A stretch of 64,000 nucleotides of DNA from Thalassotalea profundi (GCF_014653195.1 NZ_BNAH01000003.1:124001-188000), one strand, 5' to 3'; shown: positions 8,737 to 20,698, counted from the first letter of the stretch. The notes: a model not told the origin generated them from the sequence alone. Numbers and translations: made by a program.

Positions 8737-9207
8737 TTACTTTCTCGTAGCTCTCAGCATCCATGAGGTTTTTTCATGTATGCGCATACGATCAGAGACC
8801 AATGCCGCTGTTGACTCGTCATCTGCAGACTGTGCAAGTTTTAATACATCTCTAGATGTCTTAATTACTTGTTCATGTCCTTTGGTCAACAAGTCGACCA
8901 TTTTTTCTGAGCTAGGAACACCTTCAACTTCTTCAATAGAGCTAAGTTTTGAAAATTCTTTGTAGGTTCCAGGAGCTGCCACATCTAGAGTGCGAATACG
9001 TTCTGCAATATCATCAACTGCGACAGCTAACTCTGTATAGTGCTCTTCAAACATTAAATGTAGCTCACGAAATTGCAGGCCAGTTACATTCCAATGAAAA
9101 TTATGTGTTTGTAAATATAAAGTATATGAATCGGCTAAAAGACGTTTGAGACCTTCAGCGATCTTCACCCTGTCTTCCGTATTAATACCAATATCAATAT
9201 CTGTCAT
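8737..9207 (-). CDS. Dps-family ferritin-like DNA/iron protection protein, cassette gene
   Basis: A 156-residue miniferritin that oxidises and stores iron and protects DNA during starvation or peroxide stress. The family signature [10 protein letters not shown] (residues 34-43) carries ferroxidase His38. His50, Asp65 and Glu69 (VDDIAER) complete the intersubunit di-iron site. The length is typical. The ATG has a GAGAGGAAAGC ribosome binding site and begins about 40 bases after a GTTAAGT core site. The stop is followed within 15 bases by attC-like site A2. A Dps gene as an apparent integron cassette is unusual, because cassettes mostly carry unknown or accessory functions. Symbol left empty because the Dps subfamily is unresolved. 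Confidence 0.88.
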   Translation of the reverse strand: MTDIDIGINTEDRVKIAEGLKRLLADSYTLYLQTHNFHWNVTGLQFRELHLMFEEHYTELAVAVDDIAERIRTLDVAAPGTYKEFSKLSSIEEVEGVPSSEKMVDLLTKGHEQVIKTSRDVLKLAQSADDESTAALVSDRMRIHEKTSWMLRATRK

Positions 9208-9247
9208 TTTGCTTTCCTCTCTATGATTTAATTAAACGACTGTTCGA

Positions 9248-9357
9248 ACTTAACGCCTCATTCAGAGGCAATAAAATAGCTGGTTAAAAAGCGAGGCACA
9301 GGCAAAAACCAGCTGTTTTTTTGTCCTTTTAAGTGACTTATTAGGCTTTTGTTACGC
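9248..9357 (-). repeat. attC-like site A1
   Basis: A 110-bp imperfect palindrome overlapping the stop of the upstream cassette gene. On the minus strand a TAAC-type R'' box (9351-9357) is followed after four A residues by GCCTAAT. Long AACAGCTGGTT and AACCAGCT arms come next, then ATGAGGC and a perfect GTTAAGT core (9248-9254, matching GTTRRRY). GCCTAAT pairs with the AT-AGGC arm, and TAAC pairs with GTT. The layout resembles the long attC sites of Vibrio-type chromosomal integrons. Confidence 0.75.
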
Positions 9358-9894
9358 CTGAATAACGCCATTACAAATATACAAACACTCACGAATCGTA
9401 AGTTCAATATTTTCAAAGTATGCATCATCGAGCACTACTTCTTTATGACCACCACTATAATATTGCAACATGTAACCTGCACCATGCTCATGGAGTACAG
9501 TTCCATGAGCAAAAGCATTTCGCCAACCCATTACTTTATTTAAACCAGATTTTAATATTTTTATTTTGTCGACTGGTAAAAGATTCATTTGCTCTAATAA
9601 TCTGGTGAATACACGCCTTTTAAAAGCATATGAAAAATCAGAAGTCCCCATGATTTCATTAGTAAAGAAGTCACGGCGCTCTTTTTTGTCTTTAGATAAA
9701 CCAAAAAGGATTTTACTTACTGCTTCAACCATTCTGTCTTCTAGCATAATTGCTGCAGATATAATTTCAGAGGTGTTTTTTTCAATTATATCCAAGTCTA
9801 TATTTAGCGAGCTACCAGAAGATATTGATTTAGGCTTCTCTCCATCTAAATAAAAGCGAATTGGAATAGCTTTGGGAAGACTGATTGCTTTCAT
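9352..9894 (-). CDS. Hypothetical protein with HEPN-like RX4H motif, first cassette of array A
   Basis: A 180-residue, largely alpha-helical protein that I cannot name. Residues 125-130 read RNAFAH, the R-X4-H signature seen in HEPN-type ribonuclease toxins and abortive-infection proteins, inside the longer string GWRNAFAHGT. The helical layout (about residues 40-65, 85-120 and 150-175) is compatible with that fold. The ATG lies immediately after the GTTAGGT core (9900-9906) that ends the leader, so it is the cassette closest to the tRNA. Its stop is embedded in attC-like site A1. A HEPN nuclease role is inference from one motif; MltR-like or other helical proteins remain possible. Confidence 0.65.
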   Translation of the reverse strand: MKAISLPKAIPIRFYLDGEKPKSISSGSSLNIDLDIIEKNTSEIISAAIMLEDRMVEAVSKILFGLSKDKKERRDFFTNEIMGTSDFSYAFKRRVFTRLLEQMNLLPVDKIKILKSGLNKVMGWRNAFAHGTVLHEHGAGYMLQYYSGGHKEVVLDDAYFENIELTIRECLYICNGVIQA

Positions 9895-9899
9895 TAAAA

Positions 9900-10090
9900 A
9901 CCTAACAGCTTAATAGGCGGCTACGATCCGCCTTTCTGCAACTGCGAATTAACCACCTTAATTATTTTATTGTAGCTAAGATTACTCGAATAAATATTAA
10001 ATTACAAAACCTTATGCAATAGGCGTTTATTTTACATTTGCGTGAAAGAAGGCAATTTGCCGCCTTTCTTGTTAAAAGGCGGATTAAACC
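9900..10090 (-). promoter_or_regulatory. Array A leader with core site, hairpins and candidate cassette promoter
   Basis: The leader ends in a GTTAGGT core (9900-9906) preceded by the hairpin GGCGG-N7-CCGCC (9916-9932). Further upstream a second hairpin, CCGCCTTT/AAAGGCGG, lies at 10060-10082. Between them, on the minus strand, TTGCAT (10014-10019) and TATTTA (9991-9996) with a 17-base spacer form a sigma-70-like promoter about 95 bases before the first cassette gene. The copy in array B keeps the same spacing. By position this could act as an integron Pc/attI-like region, but no integrase gene is present and the attI assignment is inference. Confidence 0.45.
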
Positions 10091-10252
10091 ACAACGGTAT
10101 AAATGAACAGATTAATAATTATATTTTTATATTAAATGTATTGTTTTCTTTAAGGGCTTGAAATATTCAAGTATCTATATAGATAAAAATTCAAACTCTA
10201 TATAGATGGTATTGTGCTAAAAAACTTTTTTTAAGTTCTATAATCTTAAGAC

Positions 10253-10281
10253 GAAAAAAACCGCAAATAAATGAGCGGTTT
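10253..10281 (-). terminator. Hairpin terminator after the tRNA-Ser 3' fragment, copy A
   Basis: Perfect 7-bp stem AAACCGC/GCGGTTT (10258-10281) with a 10-base loop, followed on the minus strand by seven T residues. The equivalent in copy B has a decayed stem, which suggests relaxed constraint there. Confidence 0.6.
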
Positions 10282-10396
10282 CTTAGAATATGGCTGTTAA
10301 CTTCAGGGACGAAGTTATGTGGTTTTCACAGGGATGTGATAAAAACCTGGAGATAGAGATTTGAACTCTACTCGAAGGTTTAGCGCTACAAACCCT
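10281..10396 (-). repeat. tRNA-Ser 3'-end fragment with conserved tail, copy A
   Basis: Downstream of the intact tRNA-Ser and its terminator, the minus strand carries a second copy of the tRNA 3' portion. It includes the variable-arm start GGGTTTGTAGC and the T-arm/acceptor stretch TAGAGTTCAAATCTCTATCTC, but CAGG replaces ACCGCCA, and no 5' half exists. The roughly 75 bases that follow are identical in copy B. A displaced tRNA 3' end is typical of an attachment-site scar left by tRNA-targeting integrases. It could also be part of a small transcript ending at the 10258-10281 hairpin. Confidence 0.6.
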
Positions 10397-10435
10397 TTTG
10401 GGTTGTTCATTTAACACTTTAAAACATCAGAAAGC

Positions 10436-10462
10436 AAAAAGCCGCTATAAATAGCGGCTTTT
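10436..10462 (-). terminator. tRNA-Ser terminator, copy A
   Basis: Perfect stem AAAAGCCGCTA/TAGCGGCTTTT with a short loop, directly downstream of the tRNA-Ser CCA end and followed by T residues on the minus strand. The same hairpin occurs at 38440-38466. Confidence 0.8.
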
Positions 10463-10469
10463 CTAAATA

Positions 10470-10560
10470 TGGCGGTGAGATAGAGATTTGAACTCTAGAA
10501 GGGCTACAAACCCTTGCCGGTTTTCAAGACCGGTGCTTTCGACCACTCAGCCATCTCACC
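10470..10560 (-). tRNA. tRNA-Ser (anticodon UGA), copy A
   Basis: A 91-nt class II tRNA with encoded CCA. Acceptor stem GGTGAGA pairs with TCTCACC, the discriminator is G, the anticodon stem-loop is CCGGT-CTTGAAA-ACCGG with anticodon TGA, a long variable arm (GGGTTTGTAGCCC) follows, and the T loop is GTTCAAATC. An identical gene occurs at 38474-38564. Confidence 0.96.
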
Positions 10561-10719
10561 ATGTGTGTGCAAAAGCTCTTTGCTTTTGAACGGGGCGAAT
10601 ATTAAAGAGTAGTGTCTTATTTGTAAAGTAAAAATTAAACTTTTCATCAGTTTTTTTGAGTTAATGGAAAATTAATCATCAAATTTCATTAAAATGAATA
10701 GTAAACAAACAGCTATCGA

Positions 10720-10755
10720 TAAAAAAAGGGTTAAGCACAAAATGCTTAACCCTTT
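10720..10755 (-). terminator. icd terminator
   Basis: Perfect 13-bp stem AAAGGGTTAAGCA/TGCTTAACCCTTT with a 5-base loop, followed on the minus strand by a run of T residues, 43 bases after the icd stop. The 240 bases between this and the tRNA hold nothing else I can support. Confidence 0.85.
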
Positions 10756-10797
10756 AATATTTTGTTTAAAATTGTTTTTAAACAGTAAAATTAAAAA

Positions 10798-13035
<2,238 letters not shown>

Positions 13036-13192
13036 TTAGGCGAGCTAGTGACAAAGTGAATAAAAATTCATGATTTACAATTTGAAATTCACTTTGCCAT
13101 AAAATTATTTTGCGCGCGCATATTATAGGAATTCAAGGCATTTTAAAATAGGTAGATGAAAACAAGTAACAACATTTTTAAGGTAAAGTTAA

Positions 13193-13804
13193 GTGGAATT
13201 TAAACGAAAACGCTATAATTCAAGCAGTAAGGCTAGACAAAACCATAAGGTACGACCAGTTAACGAGAAGCAAAAGATTGTACTTTTTAATAAGCCGTTT
13301 GATGTTTTAAGTCAGTTTACCGATGACGATAACCGGAAAACATTAAAAGACTTTATTCCAATTAAAGAAGTTTATGCCGCTGGACGCTTAGATCGAGACA
13401 GCGAAGGTCTACTGTTGTTAACAAATGATGGAAAATTACAACATAAACTTGCTAACCCAAAACAAAAAACAACTAAAACATATTGGGCACAAGTTGAAGG
13501 CTCCCCCACTGAAGCTGACTTAGATAAACTCCGTAAAGGCGTAATATTAAAAGATGGCTTAACCCAACCTGCGCAAGTGTCAATAATGGATGAGCCTGAC
13601 ATATGGGACAGAATTCCCCCTATTCGCGAGCGCGCTAGCATTCCCACAACCTGGGTGAGCATAAGTATTTCTGAAGGAAGAAACAGGCAAGTTAGACGTA
13701 TGACCGCTTTTATTGGCTTTCCTACACTAAGATTAATTCGTTATAGCATAGGAAAATATACCATCGATAATATTACTAATGGCGATTATCGTGAAATTTC
13801 ATAA
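13193..13804 (+). CDS. rluE: 23S rRNA pseudouridine synthase RluE
   Basis: RsuA-family pseudouridine synthase predicted to modify U2457 of 23S rRNA. The catalytic motif [17 protein letters not shown] spans residues 64-80 with Asp67 as nucleophile. KTYWAQVEG and GRNRQVRRM are the other conserved family blocks. A basic N-terminal tail of about 25 residues precedes the catalytic domain, and there is no S4 domain, as in RluE. The start is GTG at 13193. It heads the conserved rluE-nudJ-mnmA-hflD-purB cluster, and this synteny supports RluE over its paralogues RsuA and RluB. Confidence 0.9.
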   Translation: MEFKRKRYNSSSKARQNHKVRPVNEKQKIVLFNKPFDVLSQFTDDDNRKTLKDFIPIKEVYAAGRLDRDSEGLLLLTNDGKLQHKLANPKQKTTKTYWAQVEGSPTEADLDKLRKGVILKDGLTQPAQVSIMDEPDIWDRIPPIRERASIPTTWVSISISEGRNRQVRRMTAFIGFPTLRLIRYSIGKYTIDNITNGDYREIS

Positions 13805-13841
13805 TTACCGCCCTTATATAAATGAATAAACTTATTTTAGA

Positions 13842-14348
13842 GTGAAAAAATTAATGACACCATCTCAGTCAAGTTGCATAGCAGTTAGTCCTCATGGAGC
13901 CGAACAATTTAAGCCCAATACTACGGTTGCAGCGGTTATTGTTTGTAATAATAAGTTCTTACTCGTTGAAGAAATAGAAAATGGAAAAAGTGTTTATAAC
14001 CAACCAGCAGGTCACCTTGAGGCCAATGAAAATTTAATTAATGCCTGTAAACGTGAAGTTTTAGAAGAAACAGGATTAACCATTACCCCTGAATATTGCA
14101 GTGGTGTTTACTACTTTCATCGTCCTGAATTATCACTTTATTTTTTAAGGTTTTGTTTTGTTGTTAAGTTACAAACAATTCCTGAATGCCAGCCACAAGA
14201 CGATGAAATTATTGCAACACATTGGTTAACATTAGACGAAATACGTGAAAAGTCTGCGCAATTAAGAAGTTCAATGGTCCTTGAATGCATTGAAGATTAC
14301 TTAACCGGTAATAAAATTGATCTTTCAATGATAAAATCGAATTTTTAG
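13842..14348 (+). CDS. nudJ: Nudix phosphatase NudJ
   Basis: Nudix hydrolase of the NudJ type, which in E. coli acts on nucleoside di- and triphosphates and on the thiamine precursor HMP-PP. The Nudix box runs from GHLEANENLINACKREVLEE to TGL, matching GX5EX7REUXEEXGU exactly. The frame opens with a GTG at 13842; an ATG at 13854 would give a protein four residues shorter, and the N-terminal 20 residues are not conserved enough to choose. It lies between rluE and mnmA as in E. coli. Confidence 0.88.
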   Translation: MKKLMTPSQSSCIAVSPHGAEQFKPNTTVAAVIVCNNKFLLVEEIENGKSVYNQPAGHLEANENLINACKREVLEETGLTITPEYCSGVYYFHRPELSLYFLRFCFVVKLQTIPECQPQDDEIIATHWLTLDEIREKSAQLRSSMVLECIEDYLTGNKIDLSMIKSNF

Positions 14349-14413
14349 CCTATGCCAGCTAAAGCTAGCGTGCTATAATTTCGCGCCATTTTCCTTAGAC
14401 TAAAACGTTTTAA

Positions 14414-15568
14414 ATGTCAGCAATCAATATGAAAAGTACTCAATCGACAAACACCAAAGCCGCTGGAGAAACGCCAAGCGAGAAGAAAGTAATCGTTGGT
14501 ATGTCTGGTGGTGTCGACTCTTCCGTTTCCGCTTATCTGTTATTAGAGCAAGGCTATCAGGTTGAAGGCTTGTTTATGAAGAACTGGGAAGAAGATGACA
14601 GTGACGAGTATTGTTCGGCTGCTGAAGACTTAAAAGACGCACAACAAGTGTGTGAAAAACTAGGGATAAAACTTCATACTATCAATTTTGCAACAGAATA
14701 TTGGGACAATGTCTTTGAATATTTCTTGGCTGAATATAAAGCCGGACGTACACCTAACCCTGATATTATGTGCAATAAAGAAATTAAATTTAAAGCCTTT
14801 TTAGAATTTGCTTGTGAAGACTTAGGTGCCGATTACATTGCGACGGGTCATTATGTTCAACGCGAATTTATCAATGGCAAGTGGGCTATGCTTCGTGGCT
14901 TAGATAATAATAAAGATCAAAGTTACTTCTTATATACGTTAAGTCATGAACAAGTTGGTAGAACGTTATTCCCTGTTGGCCATATTGAAAAACCTGAAGT
15001 GCGCGCCATTGCAGAAGAAGCTGATTTGGTGACCGCGAATAAAAAAGACAGTACCGGTATTTGCTTTATCGGTGAACGTAAGTTTAAAGACTTTTTACAA
15101 CGTTACTTACCAGCCCAACCTGGTGTTATTGAATCAGCAGAGGGTGAAGTTATTGGTGAACATGACGGGCTTATGTATCACACGTTAGGACAACGTAAAG
15201 GTTTACGTATCGGTGGTTTAGCTAATGCTGGCGAAGAACCATGGTATGTCGTTGATAAAGATCTAAACCGCAATGTATTAATTGTTGGACAAGGTCATAA
15301 TCACCCTCGCCTATTTTCAAAGGGTTTAATTGCCAATCAACTGCATTTAGTTGATCGTAATATCATTATTGAGCCTTTAACGTGCACAGTAAAAACTCGA
15401 TACCGCCAACAGGACGTAGCCTGTACGGTTACGCCTTCACCTACTGAAGGCGAATATCAGGTGATGTTTGAAGAGCCACAAAGTTCAGTAACACCAGGAC
15501 AATCGGTTGTATTTTACCAAGGCAGCACCTGTTTAGGTGGCGGCATTATCAATACGCTTATACGTTAA
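14414..15568 (+). CDS. mnmA: tRNA-specific 2-thiouridylase MnmA
   Basis: Transfers sulfur to U34 of tRNA-Lys, -Glu and -Gln, receiving it from the TusE relay; the tusDCBE genes are also in this window. The PP-loop GMSGGVDSS is at residues 29-37. The catalytic cysteines are Cys120 in [11 protein letters not shown] and Cys217 in GICFIG, and [10 protein letters not shown] is conserved. The first 20 residues are a nonconserved extension, so translation could begin slightly later, for example at Met6. hflD follows about 25 bases after the stop. Confidence 0.95.
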   Translation: MSAINMKSTQSTNTKAAGETPSEKKVIVGMSGGVDSSVSAYLLLEQGYQVEGLFMKNWEEDDSDEYCSAAEDLKDAQQVCEKLGIKLHTINFATEYWDNVFEYFLAEYKAGRTPNPDIMCNKEIKFKAFLEFACEDLGADYIATGHYVQREFINGKWAMLRGLDNNKDQSYFLYTLSHEQVGRTLFPVGHIEKPEVRAIAEEADLVTANKKDSTGICFIGERKFKDFLQRYLPAQPGVIESAEGEVIGEHDGLMYHTLGQRKGLRIGGLANAGEEPWYVVDKDLNRNVLIVGQGHNHPRLFSKGLIANQLHLVDRNIIIEPLTCTVKTRYRQQDVACTVTPSPTEGEYQVMFEEPQSSVTPGQSVVFYQGSTCLGGGIINTLIR

Positions 15569-15593
15569 TCGCTTTTTCGGAATTTATTTTTAT

Positions 15594-16217
15594 ATGCAAC
15601 CACTTATTGAACAAACATTGACGTTAGCCGCTATTTGTCAAGTTTCATATTCTGTACAACGTTTATCTCGGCACGGCCAAATAAACGATGAAGATCTTAC
15701 GGTGTTATTAAAAAGTATTATGGTTACCTCGCCAAGTAATACCCTTGAAGTGTATGGTGATGATGTTGAAAACCTTAAAGTTGGTTTAGAAACCTTAGCC
15801 TCACACTTGGGTAATAATGCGAAACAAAAAGATCCCGAAGTTACTCGCTATGTGGTGAGTTTATTAAGTTTAGAAAGACGCTTAAGTAAAAATTCCTCAA
15901 AATTACAAGCGTTAGGTGAACGTATAGAACAATGCCAACGTCAATTAGTACATTACGATATTAACAGTGAGACGTTAATTTCTAGCTTAGCGAGTATTTA
16001 TAGCGATATTATTAGCCCTTTAGGTACGCCTATTCAAGTGGCGGGTAATCCAGAAATACTCAAAAACCCTACTAATCAACATAAAATAAGAGCCTTATTA
16101 CTTGCTGGTATTAGAAGCGCAGTACTTTGGCGACAAGTCGGTGGAAAACGCCGATCGATAATATTTTCTCGTGCAAAACTGGTTGAATGTGCACAAGATT
16201 TACTTAAAAGAATTTAA
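15594..16217 (+). CDS. hflD: High-frequency lysogenization protein HflD homologue
   Basis: A 207-residue helical protein corresponding to E. coli HflD (213 aa), a peripheral membrane protein known for binding phage lambda CII. Its housekeeping role is unclear. The open frame reaches back into mnmA, but I choose the ATG at 15594, which gives MQPLIEQTLTLAAICQ, the family N terminus, and avoids a 20-codon overlap. Position between mnmA and purB is the conserved arrangement and supports the call. Confidence 0.88.
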   Translation: MQPLIEQTLTLAAICQVSYSVQRLSRHGQINDEDLTVLLKSIMVTSPSNTLEVYGDDVENLKVGLETLASHLGNNAKQKDPEVTRYVVSLLSLERRLSKNSSKLQALGERIEQCQRQLVHYDINSETLISSLASIYSDIISPLGTPIQVAGNPEILKNPTNQHKIRALLLAGIRSAVLWRQVGGKRRSIIFSRAKLVECAQDLLKRI

Positions 16218-16224
16218 TTTATAA

Positions 16225-17616
<1,392 letters not shown>

Positions 17617-17642
17617 TATTGACGATAAATCGTAAATAAAAT

Positions 17643-17672
17643 AAGGGGAACCAAACGGCTCCCCTTTTTATT
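17643..17672 (+). terminator. purB cluster terminator
   Basis: Hairpin AAGGGGA-A-CC / GG-C-TCCCCTT with an AAAC loop, followed by five T residues, 27 bases after the purB stop. Confidence 0.85.
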
Positions 17673-17740
17673 GCGAGTATATTAAGCATTCATAAATTTA
17701 ACATTAATAATAAATTAAAGATTTATTGGAAGTATTAAAA

Positions 17741-18898
17741 ATGCACACTATTCAAACGATTAATTGGGGCGAGCTAACGCCTGAAAAATTTCTTAGCGAG
17801 TATTGGCAAAAAAAGCCGTTGTTAATCAAACAAGCACTTCCAAGTTTTCAAGGCACTATCGATGCCAATGAATTAGCTGGTTTAGCAATGGAGCAAGAAA
17901 TAGAATCTCGGATTATTTCACAAAACAGCGATCAAAGTTGGAACGTATCTCACGGACCTTTTGAGGACTTTAGTCAATTTGGTGAAAATAATTGGACCTT
18001 GCTCGTACAAGCCGTTAATAATTGGTCGCAAGACACAGATGCATTGATTAACTTATTCAATTTTATTCCACGCTGGCGTATAGATGATGTAATGGTAAGT
18101 TTTTCAACACCTAATGGAGGGGTTGGCCCACATCTAGATCAATACGATGTATTTATTCTTCAGGGAGAAGGAAAAAGACGCTGGCAAGTAGGTGCACCTG
18201 ATGCAAGCTTAGTGGATCTCATTCCACACCCAGATTTAAAACAAGTGTCTGAATTTGTGCCGATAATAGACGAAATAACCGAAGCGGGCGATTTACTTTA
18301 CATTCCGCCTAATCATCCTCACAACGGTGTTTCAATTGAAAACTCATTAAACTTTTCGATTGGTTTTCAAGCGCCAAGTAAACAAGATTTATGGTCAGGC
18401 TTTGCTGACAGGCTTATCGACGATAATTTAGGTGAAGAACGTTTTGGTGATTCTGCTCGACAAGCAACTTTAACACCAGAGCTACTTGAAGCTAATGATA
18501 TAAATGCACTTAAAGCATTTATGTCTTCACAACTAGAAAATGATCAGTTTTTTAATCAATTTATTGGAAAATACTTAACGCAAAGTCATCACACATTAGA
18601 GCTACTTATTCCAATGGAACCTTTTACAGACGAACAAGTTAAAGCGTTTACCGAAGATGAAAGTATTCAATTTATACCCGTTTCAGGTATTAAATCGTTA
18701 ATAATTAATGAAAAAGAACCATTTTTATTTATTAATGGCGATCTATTCCAACTGTCTGATAAAACGTTAGAATTAGCAAAAATTTTAGCTGGAAGTAATG
18801 CTTTGACTATGGAAAAAGCAAAAAGTTACATGCATTGTTTGAAAAACAACCAATTGTTAACTAGAGTTTTAAATAAGGGTTATTGGTATGTAGATTAA
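17741..18898 (+). CDS. roxA: Ribosomal protein uL16 3-hydroxylase (YcfD/RoxA-like, JmjC cupin)
   Basis: Fe(II)/2-oxoglutarate-dependent oxygenase that in E. coli hydroxylates an arginine of ribosomal protein L16. The JmjC-type cupin contains the HxD metal motif in GPHLDQYDVF, GKRRWQVG after it, and the distal His in IPPNHPHNGVS. The sequence FLSEYWQKKPLLIKQA near the N terminus is the family entrance motif. I start at the ATG at 17741, which has a GGAAG ribosome binding site 7 to 8 bases upstream, giving 385 aa against 373 in E. coli. A further in-frame start exists at 17726. The next gene follows at once. Confidence 0.9.
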   Translation: MHTIQTINWGELTPEKFLSEYWQKKPLLIKQALPSFQGTIDANELAGLAMEQEIESRIISQNSDQSWNVSHGPFEDFSQFGENNWTLLVQAVNNWSQDTDALINLFNFIPRWRIDDVMVSFSTPNGGVGPHLDQYDVFILQGEGKRRWQVGAPDASLVDLIPHPDLKQVSEFVPIIDEITEAGDLLYIPPNHPHNGVSIENSLNFSIGFQAPSKQDLWSGFADRLIDDNLGEERFGDSARQATLTPELLEANDINALKAFMSSQLENDQFFNQFIGKYLTQSHHTLELLIPMEPFTDEQVKAFTEDESIQFIPVSGIKSLIINEKEPFLFINGDLFQLSDKTLELAKILAGSNALTMEKAKSYMHCLKNNQLLTRVLNKGYWYVD

Positions 18899-18903
18899 AT
18901 TAT

Positions 18904-19368
18904 ATGATTTCATTCAGTATAAGTCGAGTAGAGTGGGAACAAGCAGCCCCCTTACTTAAAACAGTTAGAGAAAAAGTATTTGTTTGCGAACGACGTATAC
19001 CCAAAAAAATTGAATTTGATCGCCGTGATCATCATGCCGTACATATATTAGTATGTGATGATCACAGCCAAGAACCGATTGCCACAGGTCGAATATTTCC
19101 CACCGGAGAAATTAGCCGGATTGCAGTAATACCTAATTTTAGAAAATACCAAGTAGATAAGTTAGTAATCAAAGCATTGATTTCAATTGCAGAAGACTTA
19201 AAGCTAGATGAAGTTTTTATCTATAGTCCTCTCGACGCTGTTGACTATTTTCGTAAACACAACTTTATACCCGCAGGGGCTGTATTTATGGAAGCAGGTA
19301 TGCCGAGACAACGAATGGTGTGTTCGTTAGAAGACATAACCAATACAAAAGTTTACCTCAGTCATTAA
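18904..19368 (+). CDS. GNAT-family N-acetyltransferase
   Basis: Small acetyltransferase (154 aa from the ATG at 18904) of the ElaA-like GNAT type. It shows the VREKVFVCERRIP entry segment, ATGRIFPTGEISRIAVIPNFRKYQVDKLV as motif A with the acetyl-CoA pyrophosphate loop, and DYFRKHNFIPAG as motif B. The substrate is unknown. Translation may be coupled to roxA, whose stop lies 6 bases upstream. An alternative TTG start at 18883, inside the end of roxA, has an AAGGG sequence before it. The roughly 260 bases after this gene hold no gene I can support and presumably carry the promoter of the next one. Confidence 0.82.
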   Translation: MISFSISRVEWEQAAPLLKTVREKVFVCERRIPKKIEFDRRDHHAVHILVCDDHSQEPIATGRIFPTGEISRIAVIPNFRKYQVDKLVIKALISIAEDLKLDEVFIYSPLDAVDYFRKHNFIPAGAVFMEAGMPRQRMVCSLEDITNTKVYLSH

Positions 19369-19628
19369 TTGCACTTTTTTTCATTGCCGTTCAATATATC
19401 ACCAAATTCTTTGTGAACACTTTAGCTAAATAGATAAATTTTAACTTTCTGGTATGCCGGTTTAAAAGTGCCTTGAAAGCTTTACAGCCTTACTTCAACA
19501 ATATTAAAAACAACACTAGATATACTTATTCCTTAGTGGTATCTTGCGCCGCATATTACCACTGAATAGCTTTTAAATAGAGATAAAACTATATAAAGCA
19601 AGCTTAAAACACGTATGGAGTAAAGAGA

Positions 19629-20672
19629 GTGTCATTTTTTGATTTGGTAGATTTTGATGATCATGAGCAAGTCGTTTTCTGTAGTGATAAAGAAACAGGC
19701 TTAAAAGCAATTATTGCCGTACATAATACTGCCCTTGGCCCTGCTGCTGGTGGTTGTCGTTTTTGGGATTATGCTAATGATGAAGCGGCATTAACTGATG
19801 TATTAAGATTATCTCGTGGTATGACATACAAAAATGCCATGGCAGGTTTAAAACTTGGCGGTGGTAAAGCGGTTATCATTGGTGACCCTAAAACTCTAAA
19901 ATCTCCTGAGTTATTTAAAGCCTTTGGTAAAGCTGTTAATAATATTGCAGGTCGTTACTATACGGCTGAAGATGTAAACATCACTACAAGTGATATGGCA
20001 ACCGTCAATCAAGTCACTGATTATGTAGCAGGCCTTGACGGTAAAAGTGGTAACCCTGCCCCATTTACTGCCCTTGGTACTTTTTTAGGTATTAAAGCCG
20101 CGGTTAAATTTAAATTAGGTAAAGATGATTTAACCGGTGTAAAAGTAGCGGTGCAAGGCTTAGGCAGTGTAGGTTATGATTTATGTAAAAAATTACACGC
20201 CGCTGGTGCTGAACTCGTTGTAACTGATATTAACCCAATGGCATTAGAGAAAGCTGCCGCTGAATTTAATGCAACCGTAGTAGGCTTAGATGATATCTAT
20301 AGCCAAGATGTCGATGTTTACTCGCCATGTGCATTAGGTGCTTCAATTAACGATGGTACAATTTCACAACTAAAAGCTTCTATCATTGCAGGTTGTGCAA
20401 ATAATCAACTCGCAGAAGCTCGTCATGATCAAATATTAAAAGACAAATCAATCTTGTATGTACCTGATTATGTTATTAATGCGGGTGGTATTATTAATGT
20501 AGCTTTAGAAATTTATCCAGAACCTTATTGTGAAAAGCAAGCAACCAAACTTGTTGAAAGAATTTATGATACGTTAATGAATGTCTTTGAAAAAGCTAAA
20601 GCAGAAGATAAACCAACAGGAATTGTAGCAGACGAAATAGCAAGAGCCATTATTGCAAAAGGTCGTAATTAA
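19629..20672 (+). CDS. Leucine dehydrogenase-type amino acid dehydrogenase (Glu/Leu/Phe/Val family)
   Basis: NAD-dependent oxidative deaminase of branched-chain amino acids, opening their catabolism. Conserved features are GPAAGGCRFWDY, MTYKNAMAGLKLGGGKAVI with the two catalytic Lys residues (about residues 69 and 81), TAEDVNITTSDM, and the Rossmann loop VQGLGSVGYDL near residue 180. 347 aa fits leucine dehydrogenase (about 350-360) rather than glutamate dehydrogenase. The start is a GTG at 19629 with GGAGTAAAGA upstream. Leucine versus valine preference cannot be decided from sequence. Confidence 0.88.
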   Translation: MSFFDLVDFDDHEQVVFCSDKETGLKAIIAVHNTALGPAAGGCRFWDYANDEAALTDVLRLSRGMTYKNAMAGLKLGGGKAVIIGDPKTLKSPELFKAFGKAVNNIAGRYYTAEDVNITTSDMATVNQVTDYVAGLDGKSGNPAPFTALGTFLGIKAAVKFKLGKDDLTGVKVAVQGLGSVGYDLCKKLHAAGAELVVTDINPMALEKAAAEFNATVVGLDDIYSQDVDVYSPCALGASINDGTISQLKASIIAGCANNQLAEARHDQILKDKSILYVPDYVINAGGIINVALEIYPEPYCEKQATKLVERIYDTLMNVFEKAKAEDKPTGIVADEIARAIIAKGRN

Positions 20673-20698
20673 ATCGCGAATATAAACAATTTAGTCAC

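Larger units (their letters stand above)
9903..10607 (-). repeat. Duplicated tRNA-Ser/leader segment, copy A (direct repeat of 37911-38611)
   Basis: About 700 bases containing tRNA-Ser, its terminator, a tRNA 3' fragment and the array leader recur in the same orientation at 37911-38611. The tRNA part and the stretch 10281-10392 are nearly identical. The portion around 10110-10255 has diverged strongly. Homology stops just upstream of the tRNA at 10607 and at the GTTRRRY core of the first cassette. Confidence 0.85.

Noticed and set aside
10347..10396. A second complete tRNA gene downstream of tRNA-Ser
   Set aside because: Only the T arm, acceptor 3' strand and part of a variable arm are present. 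No 5' half or anticodon arm exists, and the 3' end is not CCA-like.
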